Origin: Sporotomaculum syntrophicum
GTDB lineage: Bacteria; Bacillota; Desulfotomaculia; Desulfotomaculales; Desulfallaceae
Length of the DNA stretch: 57,603 bases
Direction of reading: 5' to 3'
NCBI RefSeq assembly: GCF_009932395.1
Contig: NZ_LSRS01000008.1
Location: forward strand, 77,655-135,257
The notes beneath the pieces are model-generated. The model searched no databases, had not been told where the DNA came from, and saw nothing but the letters and a program-made list of their open reading frames with translations. Below are positions 50,556 through 57,603 of the stretch, in pieces. The stretch's first letter is position 1. Every line of letters begins with the position of its first letter. The position numbers and the translations under genes were made by a program.

Positions 50556-51428
50556 ATGACTAAAGCATATTTAAAATATATCCTGTCTCTGCTGATTTTT
50601 GGTTCCAATGGCATAGTGGCCAGTTATATTCTACTCAGCAGTGCTGAAATCGTATTATCAAGAACAGTTATCGGCAGCCTATTCCTGGGACTTGTTTTTA
50701 TCATTGGCCGGAAGAGACCAGACATTAAGCAAATCAAAAAGCAATGGTTTTACCTGCTGGGTTCAGGCATTTCCCTGGGCTTAAGCTGGGTATTTGTCTA
50801 CGAGGCCTATCGCCTAATCGGTGTCAGCACGGCAACTCTGGCCTATTATTGCGGGCCGGTTATAGTCATAGCAGTTGCGCCTTTCATTTTCCAAGAAAAA
50901 ATGACCGCCGGCAAAATGACCGGCATATGCCTGGTTGCTCTGGGTATGGTGCTGGTAAACGGTGATGATTTTCTAACCGAGGGTATTTCCTGGGGACTGA
51001 TGTGCGGCATAATGGCCGCAGTGCTATATGCCACCATGTTAATAGCCAATAAAAAAGTGGAAAAGCTTACCGGACTGGAAATTACCCTTGTTTCACTGGT
51101 AACGGCCAGTGCTGTGGTTGCTCCTTACACCTTGCTGCTGCACCAGGGAATCAATGGAGTTTCTCTGGCCGGCCTAAATCTATTACCTATTTTAATTATC
51201 GGGGTGGTTAATACAGGGATTGCCTGCTATTTATATTTTTCTGCTATTCATCAGCTGCCGGCACAGTCAGTGGCTATGTGCAGTTATATTGAGCCTTTAT
51301 CCGCTCTGGTTTTCTCGGCCGTCATGCTCCACGAACATCTGACAATGGTACAATTCTCTGGTGCGCTGTTTATACTTGGCGGTGCCGCCTTTAGCGAGTT
51401 ATATCAATTGAGAAAAAAGCCAGGCTAA
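50556..51428 (+). CDS. EamA/DMT-family transporter
   Basis: A 290-residue protein with ten hydrophobic segments arranged as two EamA repeats (about 5-135 and 150-285). Typical features are LIFGSNGIVASYILLSSAEIVLSRTVIG in the first repeat and the second-repeat end MCSYIEPLSALVFSAVMLHEHL. DMT carriers move amino acids, metabolites or drugs across the membrane; the substrate is unknown here. AAAGGAAG is about 13 bases upstream of the ATG, rather far. Confidence 0.88.
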   Translation: MTKAYLKYILSLLIFGSNGIVASYILLSSAEIVLSRTVIGSLFLGLVFIIGRKRPDIKQIKKQWFYLLGSGISLGLSWVFVYEAYRLIGVSTATLAYYCGPVIVIAVAPFIFQEKMTAGKMTGICLVALGMVLVNGDDFLTEGISWGLMCGIMAAVLYATMLIANKKVEKLTGLEITLVSLVTASAVVAPYTLLLHQGINGVSLAGLNLLPILIIGVVNTGIACYLYFSAIHQLPAQSVAMCSYIEPLSALVFSAVMLHEHLTMVQFSGALFILGGAAFSELYQLRKKPG

Positions 51429-51768
51429 AATGCCATTACAAAACGCTTGGTATAAGCAAATCTAAGCATTACAAGAAAACCCCATTTAACTAAAATGGCA
51501 ATGATTTTTCAAGCAATAGATATGTAAGTGAGCCAGGGCCTTTGTCGTTTGGATGGTGAGGTGGATTTTGGTAATATGTATATTAATGATACCTGTTTAT
51601 GTCATATAAAGAAGGGTTTCAATATGTTTCGCATAATACAAAAACAATGTTGCTTGAGATCTCTGGAAAAATATGCCGAAGGGATGAAGCGATTTATCAA
51701 AGCACTTAACCTTTATCGCCCCCTGTGTTGCGGCAACGTACGTCGTCAAATAGATTGGAGGTATCTGT
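51429..51768. other. Intergenic region, nothing recognised
   Basis: About 340 A/T-rich bases. An open frame from GTG 51528 runs into the next gene but has no good ribosome site and an implausible Cys/Arg-rich product, so I leave it out. TTGGAGG at about 51756 is the ribosome site of the next gene. Confidence 0.4.
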
Positions 51769-52401
51769 ATGTACAAAGAAATTTGTTTTAAAACGGCTGA
51801 AGTGTTTAAACCAGATGATATTTTATCTCACTGGATTATTAACCTGGCTTTAATAAGAAATGATTTGTTGTATTCCAATGAATACGCTTTTAATCATTTC
51901 GAAAGGGAAGCTGCGGTAGAAAATGGCCGGTTTATCAATTATTTGAGAATTACTTTATCCCATTATATAGCAGCTATGAAGTTTTTAGCTGAATATCATA
52001 GTGAACCGGAGATTATCGATTTTATTGAGACTTTAGATACACAGAACAAAGAAAAATACTCCGGCATACTCAGCAATGTGATACCTTATGATAACTCTTT
52101 TGTGAAAAATCAATGCGAGCCGCTGGTTGGTGCAACCATGCATTATACCGATAATCAAGAGGATATCAATAAATATCTGGCTAGTTACCAGGAGGGGACT
52201 ATCGTTATTAAGGGTGACAATATAAGATTAGTCGATTTAGAATTTGCGGATGATTGTGCTACTTATTTGAGTTTTACTCATCTACATTCGGGAGAAACCG
52301 AGGCTTTTTGCAAAGAAATAGGTAATAAGTTCCTTGAGCTAATGTCTTTTATTGAAGAAGTGATCCCGGTTTATTTGTCTCAAAAAATGACAACGTCATA
52401 A
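51769..52401 (+). CDS. Unknown 210-residue protein
   Basis: I do not recognise this protein. It is soluble, acidic and mostly helical, with no signal peptide or membrane segment. Notable segments are FERE-AAVENGRFINYLRITLSHYIAA (a helix with conserved-looking charges) and an FLELMSFIEEVIPVYL end. TTGGAGG precedes ATG 51769. It is followed 16 bases later by the alpha/beta hydrolase gene and may be cotranscribed. No function is proposed. Confidence 0.75.
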   Translation: MYKEICFKTAEVFKPDDILSHWIINLALIRNDLLYSNEYAFNHFEREAAVENGRFINYLRITLSHYIAAMKFLAEYHSEPEIIDFIETLDTQNKEKYSGILSNVIPYDNSFVKNQCEPLVGATMHYTDNQEDINKYLASYQEGTIVIKGDNIRLVDLEFADDCATYLSFTHLHSGETEAFCKEIGNKFLELMSFIEEVIPVYLSQKMTTS

Positions 52402-52417
52402 ATTGGGAAGTGGCTTG

Positions 52418-53191
52418 ATGGCGGGAACAATAGTGATGATCCATGGCATGATGGGCGGGGCTTGGTGCTGGGACAATTATAAGGAGTTTTTTACAGACAG
52501 GGGATACCGGTGCTATGTACCCGTGCTGCGTTACCACGATATGGACTCATGGGATAAGCCTGACCCGCGTTTGGGAGTCACCAGCTTATTGGATTACGCC
52601 AGGGACCTGGAAGGGGAGATTAGGCAGCTGGCTGAGCCGCCTTTGCTGCTTGGGCATTCGATGGGCGGGCTGTTGGCGCAAATGCTGGCCAGCCGTGGCT
52701 TGGCCCGGGTGCTGGTGTTGCTGGCGCCGGCAGCACCGGCTGGAATATGGTCTGTGACTGTGTCTGATGTAAAAACCTTATTGCTGCTCCTGCGACAAGT
52801 GAGCTTCCGGCGAGGAGCTTTTCGCGTCGCTTACCCGGCTGCTGTGTATTCCTTCCTGGAGCGGCTGCCGGCCGGTAAGCAAGAAGAGGCGTACCAACAG
52901 CTGGTGTATGAATCAGGCCGGGCGGCCTTGGAAATTTGCTGCTGGTTCCTGGACCCCCGGCGTGCTTCCCGGGTGGATCCGGGAAAGGTCAAGTGCCCGG
53001 TGCTGGTGGTGGCGGGTAAACAGGATAAACTCACCCCGGTATCAGTGGTTAAACAGGTGGCCGACATGTATCAACCCCTGGTTACTTATGCGGAATTTGA
53101 TTACACCCACTGGCTCATCGGTGAGCCGGGCTGGGAAGTAGTGGCCGGCTATGTTGCGCAGTGGCTGGATGATCGTGGGGTTAATGTGTAA
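52418..53191 (+). CDS. Alpha/beta hydrolase
   Basis: A 257-residue alpha/beta-hydrolase. The oxyanion-type start is IVMIHGMMGGAWCWDNY, the nucleophile elbow is LLGHSMGGLLA (Ser near residue 88), the acid lies in VVAGKQDKLTPV, and the His in YTHWLIGEPGW. It is probably an esterase or lipase-like enzyme with an unknown substrate. ATG 52418 has GGGAAG seven bases upstream. It is more G/C rich than its upstream neighbour. Confidence 0.88.
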   Translation: MAGTIVMIHGMMGGAWCWDNYKEFFTDRGYRCYVPVLRYHDMDSWDKPDPRLGVTSLLDYARDLEGEIRQLAEPPLLLGHSMGGLLAQMLASRGLARVLVLLAPAAPAGIWSVTVSDVKTLLLLLRQVSFRRGAFRVAYPAAVYSFLERLPAGKQEEAYQQLVYESGRAALEICCWFLDPRRASRVDPGKVKCPVLVVAGKQDKLTPVSVVKQVADMYQPLVTYAEFDYTHWLIGEPGWEVVAGYVAQWLDDRGVNV

Positions 53192-53270
53192 ATGTCGTAG
53201 CGGAACCGGCTGGGCGATTTATTTATTGCAGGGGTGAGGTTGTTAGTGTAATATTAATAACTCAAATTTC

Positions 53271-53937
53271 GGTGCGACCAAGCCTAGGTCGTGAAGTTTA
53301 GCAGGTGGAAATCCTGCTTGGAAAAGCTAAAGCCAAGCCACCAATAGCGAGTCTTGGACGTCTGGAAGTAATTCCAGACGCTAAGCGTAGACAGCCAGGT
53401 AGTAGGCCTGAAAGTGATTGAGCCTCGAAAAGAGTAAACTGGAGAGGTCGACGTTTACGAAATCACGGAAGACAACACTCATTCGTGCGTTAAAGGCGAG
53501 GATGAATGAGCTCTCCCGGGGTCGAAGAGCCAGGCATGCTATACAATGACTTTACAGCAAATTGGGAGACCCTGCCCATTCTTCTGCAAGGAAGTATGAC
53601 AAACAACCGATAACAAGGGAGAAAGTCAAATGATGGGCAGGGAGTCGGATCACTGCATACTACCAATGAAACCGAGTAATGTCGGCAGAGGGAAGGCAGT
53701 GACATATCACCGATCTTGCAAAGGACACAATTACTACACGCAGGGGTAGGCCAAAAGTGCAAACAAAACTAGTAAGAATAGCAGAGATTGCAAAAGAAAA
53801 TCCAAAAGAGCAATTCACATCGCTGTATCACTTCTTGAACGAGGAACTGCTGACACAATGCAATCGGGAACTAGACGGCAATAAAGCAACAGGTGTCGAT
53901 CAAGTCACGAAAGCAGCATATGAGGAAAATCTTGAAT
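53271..53937 (+). mobile_element. Truncated group II intron
   Basis: A bacterial group II intron 5' half begins near GTGCGACC (53271) and shows intron-domain I style hairpins, such as GTCTGGAAG...TTCCAGAC. An intron-encoded reverse transcriptase starts at GTG 53757 (QTKLVRIAEIAKENPKEQF, then LDGNKATGVDQVTKAAYEENLE), but after about 60 residues homology ends near 53937 and unrelated cohesin/dockerin sequence follows. Catalytic RT motifs and intron domains V/VI are missing, so the element is dead. The 3' break lies within the RT gene. Confidence 0.85.
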
Positions 53938-54225
53938 TAAACATCAAAGTTGATGGAAAACATTGCCGTAATTAAGTTCCAGGTGAATACTGGAGCCCAA
54001 TCCTGGCAAACCTGCGCTTTCCAGTTTAACGATGTTGTCTTGAGTGATAAGAATGGTAATTCACTAAGTTACCAGAAATTAAACATTAACAATGGCTCTT
54101 TCAAAGTAATCAGCCGTATTTTAGGTGATGCTAACGGCGAAAAGCTGGTTAACGTTGGTGACGGTCGGATAACCGTGTCCTATGTAGTGGCCATCATTAA
54201 TCTTGCTATAGGAATGCCAAGCTAA
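53938..54225 (+). pseudogene. C-terminal fragment of a cohesin/dockerin surface protein
   Basis: From about 53950 the frame reads MENIAVIKFQVNTGAQSWQ and continues to QLNIN-type strands of a cohesin-like domain, ending with a dockerin-like repeat, ILGDANGEKLVNVGDGRITVSYVVAIINL. There is no signal peptide or start of its own. It is the 3' remainder of a gene whose upstream part was replaced by the truncated intron. It resembles the dockerin end of the next protein. Confidence 0.7.
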
Positions 54226-54316
54226 TTATTAACTTAAATGCATAACTATTAACCAGTGGAAGCCCCCATTTGGTGCCTTTCGCAAGTTAATAGATTCTTT
54301 AAAAGGAAGTGTTACC

Positions 54317-56449
54317 TTGATAAAAAACCTTAAATTTAAACATGGAGTTCTAGTGATCATGATAGCCGCGTTAGTTGTGACATTTGCGTTTGTCGGAACA
54401 TCTGAGGCTTTGATGATAAATTTGAGCATGGATGAGTTGAGCAGTGCAGCAGATTCCATTGTTACCGGGGAAGTTGTTGAGCAAAGCAGTCAATGGGACG
54501 ATGGACATGCACATATATTCACCAGGGTCACGCTTTCTATTGACGAAAGCATAAAAGGCGATTTAGCACAGGGAAAATTAAATATTACCGTCCCAGGTGG
54601 GGAAGTGGATGGTATCATAGAAACAGTTTCGGATACTCCCGTATTTAACGCTGGTGAAAAGGTAACGGTATTTCTTAAAAAGGGAAAAGAGGATTTTAGG
54701 GTATACGGTGGTACCCAGGGAAAGTTTAATATTAAAAACGGAAAAGTAGGCAAACTGACCGTTGAAGAGTTTAAAGCCCAGGTCAGACAATCCCTAACCG
54801 GACAGGCGGCCCCAGAGCTCGAGTCCAATAAAAATTTAGAGACATTCTCCGGACCATTAATTACCGGTATTACACCCGGCAGCGCATCGGCAGGGACAAA
54901 CAGCCAGGTCACAGTGCGGGGCAGCGGTTTTGGCAGTACTCCCGGTTTAGTAGGATTTTTTTATAAAATGGTTACCAGTGATAGTTATTATTATATTACA
55001 GGCGAAATACAATCTTGGTCTGATTTAGAGATTATTGTTACTGTGCCTGTTGGAATAATAGATGGTTACCCGGCGTCGGCTGGAAGCGGTCCTGTTTTTG
55101 TCCGTACCGCCGGCGGTCTGGACAGTAATGACTATCCCTTTTCAGTGCCATTTTCTTATCTGGGCAGAAAATGGCCGGGTACTAATCCGGTAGTTAATTA
55201 TAAAGTTAATCCCAATACCTCCGACTGCACCGGGGAGGAGACATCTATAAAAAATGCGGCTGACACCTGGAATAGTGTACATGGTGCCAATTTCAACTTG
55301 GAATATGCGGGGACAACTAATACTACTCAAAGTTCCTTTAATAATACAAACGAAATAATGTGGGGTACATTCACCAGTTCATACATAATTGCTGAAGCTA
55401 GCACTTGGTATGCTAATGGGAATCCCTTGGAATGTGACATCAAGTTTAACGACTATTATAGCTGGAGTTCAGCTAGCAGCCTATTATCCTGGCAAATGGA
55501 TGTTGAGACTGTAGCTTTACATGAACTGGGCCACTGGGCGGGTTTGCGGGATCTGTACGGTAATTTGTCCGGATATCCGTTGGATGTGGATAAAGTAATG
55601 TACGGGTTTTGCAGCAACGGTGTGGTTAAAAGGGACTTGCACAGCGGAGATGAAATCGGGATCCAATGGATTTACCCGGGTAGCAATAATACTTTCAGCG
55701 TATCCGGGCGGGTTACCGGGGTGCAGGACAATGAGAGCGGTATCCCTGGGGTGACCATGACATTCACCAGTGTATCCGGTGATGGCCAAGTACCAGATAC
55801 TGTGTCCACTGATTCCGGAGGTTATTGGGAACAAACGGGATTTATCATTAGCAGCGCATATCGGCTGACGCCGGCCAAACAGGACTATAATTTTATCCCG
55901 GCTTACTTGGAGTTTGATAGTCAGACCGGCACCCTTAATTTTACTGGGTCTCCGGTGCCTGTAGTAACAGTGCCTAGATTGCAAACCGATGACGCAACGA
56001 ACGTTACTTCAAGTTCAGCTGTAATAAACGGCAGCATCCTTTCAAATGGAGGGGGAGCAGTTAGTGAGTATGGCTTTATGTGGGGAACAACTCAAAGTAC
56101 CGGAGATAGTGCTCAAACTGGCAGCGACGATTATCTGGGCAATTACAGTAAAACTTTATCCAACCTGGTTCCTGGTACTTACTATTATAAAGCCTACGCC
56201 AAAAATTCCGCCGGACTGGGCTGTGGCGAGATAAAAAGCTTCACTATAGATCAAGGCATGTTGCAAGGAGATGTTAACGGAGATAACCAGGTTAATGTGC
56301 TTGACGTTGTTATGACTGTCAACATTGTCTTAGGTAAAGTAACGCCATCAGACGGACAGTTTGATGCCGCTGATGTAAACGGTGATGGCGGGGTCAATGT
56401 AATCGATGTGGTGAAGATAGTTAACTTGATGTTAGGCAAAGCCAATTAA
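54317..56449 (+). CDS. Secreted dockerin-bearing metzincin-like metalloprotease
   Basis: A 710-residue exported protein. A signal peptide covers about 1-32, then a beta domain, an IPT/TIG domain (about 178-270, LITGITPGSASAGTNSQVTV), and a metallopeptidase domain (270-460) with HELGHWAGLRD at 402-412 and a Met-turn VMYGF. The zinc motif H-E-x-x-H-x-x-G-x-x-D has Asp as third ligand, as in snapalysin-type metzincins. A Cna_B/carboxypeptidase-regulatory domain (about 465-540) and an Fn3-like domain (about 550-640) follow, then two calcium-binding dockerin repeats (GDVNGDNQVNVLDVV, ADVNGDGGVNVIDVV). Start TTG 54317 follows AAAGGAAGTG. Confidence 0.85.
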   Translation: MIKNLKFKHGVLVIMIAALVVTFAFVGTSEALMINLSMDELSSAADSIVTGEVVEQSSQWDDGHAHIFTRVTLSIDESIKGDLAQGKLNITVPGGEVDGIIETVSDTPVFNAGEKVTVFLKKGKEDFRVYGGTQGKFNIKNGKVGKLTVEEFKAQVRQSLTGQAAPELESNKNLETFSGPLITGITPGSASAGTNSQVTVRGSGFGSTPGLVGFFYKMVTSDSYYYITGEIQSWSDLEIIVTVPVGIIDGYPASAGSGPVFVRTAGGLDSNDYPFSVPFSYLGRKWPGTNPVVNYKVNPNTSDCTGEETSIKNAADTWNSVHGANFNLEYAGTTNTTQSSFNNTNEIMWGTFTSSYIIAEASTWYANGNPLECDIKFNDYYSWSSASSLLSWQMDVETVALHELGHWAGLRDLYGNLSGYPLDVDKVMYGFCSNGVVKRDLHSGDEIGIQWIYPGSNNTFSVSGRVTGVQDNESGIPGVTMTFTSVSGDGQVPDTVSTDSGGYWEQTGFIISSAYRLTPAKQDYNFIPAYLEFDSQTGTLNFTGSPVPVVTVPRLQTDDATNVTSSSAVINGSILSNGGGAVSEYGFMWGTTQSTGDSAQTGSDDYLGNYSKTLSNLVPGTYYYKAYAKNSAGLGCGEIKSFTIDQGMLQGDVNGDNQVNVLDVVMTVNIVLGKVTPSDGQFDAADVNGDGGVNVIDVVKIVNLMLGKAN

Positions 56450-56568
56450 AAAATAAAATTGTACACTTATGTCCCCTTATGGAAAGGAGGTTGTGCTACA
56501 CAACACAAGCCAGATTGCGTTTGGTTTAATGCTGAGATACATAAAGCAAATTTTTTTTGGAGGATAAC
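56450..56568. other. Intergenic spacer, nothing recognised
   Basis: Short spacer between the dockerin protease and the broken surface-protein gene. AAAGGAGG near 56481 and GGAGG at 56559 are ribosome-like; only the second precedes coding-like sequence. Confidence 0.35.
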
Positions 56569-56966
56569 ATAAAAAGAAACTTATTTGTATTAATTTTTGC
56601 TCTTTTATTACGTTCGCCCTTGGACTCAATATCGCTTGTGCGGGCGAAAGTACCTTAGGTATTGTAGTTAACAATGGTAGTACCACTTCCGTATATCAAT
56701 ATGCCACTTCGGTAGTAGATAGGTACAGTTATGAGATTAGAAAGATGATCTATACAACCAATATAATTGAAGGATATCACCGGCAGTTGAGAAAGGTAAC
56801 CAAAACAAAAACCGCGTATCCAACTGATGATTCTTTGAGAAAGATAATTTACCTGGCAACGAAATCAATCTCTAAAAAGTGGACCATGCCAATTCGGGAA
56901 TGGAAGAGTTGTATTTCACAACTTGCAATCTATTTTGGGGATAGAATTCAGTCGGAAATTGCCTAA
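56569..56966 (+). pseudogene. Secreted-protein start fused to an IS256 transposase tail
   Basis: Behind GGAGG (56559-56563) the sequence encodes a signal-peptide-like KKKLICINFCSFITFALGL then ACAGESTLGIVVNNG. Its start appears destroyed: AT-AAAAAG looks like ATG AAA AAG with the G lost. After about VVDR (near 56718) the frame passes into YSYEIRKMIYTTNIIEGYHR, the C-terminal part of an IS256-family transposase, to TAA at 56966. DDE residues are not complete. It is a remnant of an insertion into a surface-protein gene. Confidence 0.72.
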
Positions 56967-57156
56967 ATAAAAAACGGGTTTATCGCTTTTAATTCTCCCA
57001 GAAATAGCAATAAAAAGAAGAAAGCTGGGAATAATATCCTCAGCTATCTCCGGCAGAACCCTGCAGAGCGCTTGGGTTGCTCCCCAGCATTGCCCTATCC
57101 TCTCTGCAGGTAAGAGCTATTATGAGCCTACCTAAAATTATAGCTAAATAATCCAA
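56967..57156. other. Spacer between IS fragments
   Basis: No gene. GC-rich CCTGCAGAG/CTCTGCAGG inverted pieces lie near 57060-57108, possibly the end of an insertion sequence or a terminator, not resolved. Confidence 0.35.
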
Positions 57157-57559
57157 TTACACAAAGTTATGGACATACCCATAGCTCTCCGTAACTACGG
57201 AAATCTTGATTCTGTCGACGTTCCCATTCGAGCAGCATATATCTGGTAATAACAACAGTCGTATGAGCGATAAGCATATCAAAACTTTTGCCCTGAAACT
57301 CAGAGCCCAGTTTAAATAGAGATTTGGCGCTTTTAAAGAATACTTCAATGCCCCATCTCATGCCGTAGATACGCACAATCTCAGCATCATCAAGCTCAAG
57401 ATCAGTCGTTAGTATCGCAAGCCATTCCCGTTTGTTATTACGGTTCTGGATGAAGACAATTTTAACTGGAATTCCATTTTTGGTTTTAACACAGCATGAT
57501 CCAATTATTTCTCGGTGATTCTTCTCTTTAAGAGTTGCTTTTAGGTCTGGAAGAGACAT
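57157..57559 (-). mobile_element. IS4-family transposase fragment
   Basis: The C-terminal 130 residues or so of an IS4-family DDE transposase. The signature Y-(2)-R-(3)-E-(6)-K is seen in IYGMRWGIEVFFKSAK, followed by GKSFDMLIAHTTVVITRYMLL. A stop codon (TGA) lies a few codons upstream in frame, so the N-terminal catalytic aspartates cannot be joined to it in this frame. The rest of the element would lie beyond the window end or is lost. Confidence 0.8.
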
Positions 57560-57603
57560 AGAGTGACCGTTAAAATCGTATCATTGATTCATCTGTTTAA
57601 CCA

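Noticed and set aside
51528-51791. 87-codon frame overlapping the unknown gene at 51769
   Set aside because: Weak start and a Cys/Arg-rich product running into a better-supported gene.
1-57603. CRISPR arrays, tRNA and rRNA genes
   Set aside because: No regularly spaced short repeats, tRNA cloverleaf or rRNA segments were noticed on reading both strands.

Overview
The window looks like chromosome of an anaerobic, endospore-forming Firmicute of the Desulfotomaculum/Pelotomaculum type (Peptococcaceae). This is inferred from gene content: 2Duf/DUF1657 spore-membrane genes, a YjcZ-like miniprotein, a GerAB-type germination permease, two sporulation-type histidine kinases, a four-subunit 2-oxoacid:ferredoxin oxidoreductase, a hybrid-cluster protein, an ORP/NifX-Mrp type Fe-S cluster locus, T-box leaders, frequent TTG/GTG starts with strong AGGAGG ribosome sites, and a probable selenoprotein. 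No tRNA, rRNA or CRISPR array was seen.

Layout. 0.5-4.5 kb: a TSUP permease, then a spore-membrane block of DUF421 (YetF), two DUF1657 proteins and a DUF421+DUF1657 (2Duf-like) fusion. 4.5-8 kb: a molybdate locus, with an excisionase-HTH/periplasmic-binding-fold regulator divergent from modABC. 8-12 kb: a DUF1786 protein, then an XRE regulator-ImmA peptidase-small protein operon facing a Y-family DNA polymerase. 12-18 kb: an MFS carrier, then an isoleucine-specific T-box leader driving a porCDAB-like oxidoreductase and a decayed CbiE/CbiT-like protein. 18-24 kb: a triple-PAS kinase and trkA-trkH, bracketed by two broken copies of one VOC gene. 24-30 kb: a C_GCAxxG_C_C protein, glycosyltransferase-like proteins, a flippase-like protein, a BioB-like radical SAM enzyme, a VTT membrane protein and a lipoprotein rhodanese. 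30-37 kb: two paralogous membrane proteins flanking hcp, gerAB, a ferritin-like protein and uppP.

37-45 kb: an ORP-like locus with a duplicated promoter/operator, two NifU-like scaffolds, a CDF transporter carrying a NifX domain, a metallo-beta-lactamase fold protein, DUF5320, DUF134, two NifX-like proteins, two ferredoxin-bearing MinD ATPases and an Mrp ATPase. 45-53 kb: a PocR-PAS kinase, serC, tyrS behind a tyrosine T-box that has been invaded by a duplicated 170-bp repeat, an EamA carrier, an unknown protein and an alpha/beta hydrolase. 53-57.6 kb: accessory debris, including a truncated group II intron, a cohesin/dockerin fragment, an intact dockerin metalloprotease, and IS256 and IS4 fragments.

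The strongest finding is at 28776-29744. The rhodanese reading frame has TGA exactly at the catalytic cysteine of the C-x4-R loop, continues in frame through the conserved C-terminus to TAA, and is followed at once by a terminator. A stem-loop lies just after the TGA. This fits a secreted selenocysteine rhodanese. Other highlights are the tRNA-Ile T-box on an oxidoreductase operon, a methyltransferase-fold protein with a lost SAM motif, a NifU paralogue with a shifted ligand cysteine, and the repeat inside the tyrS leader.
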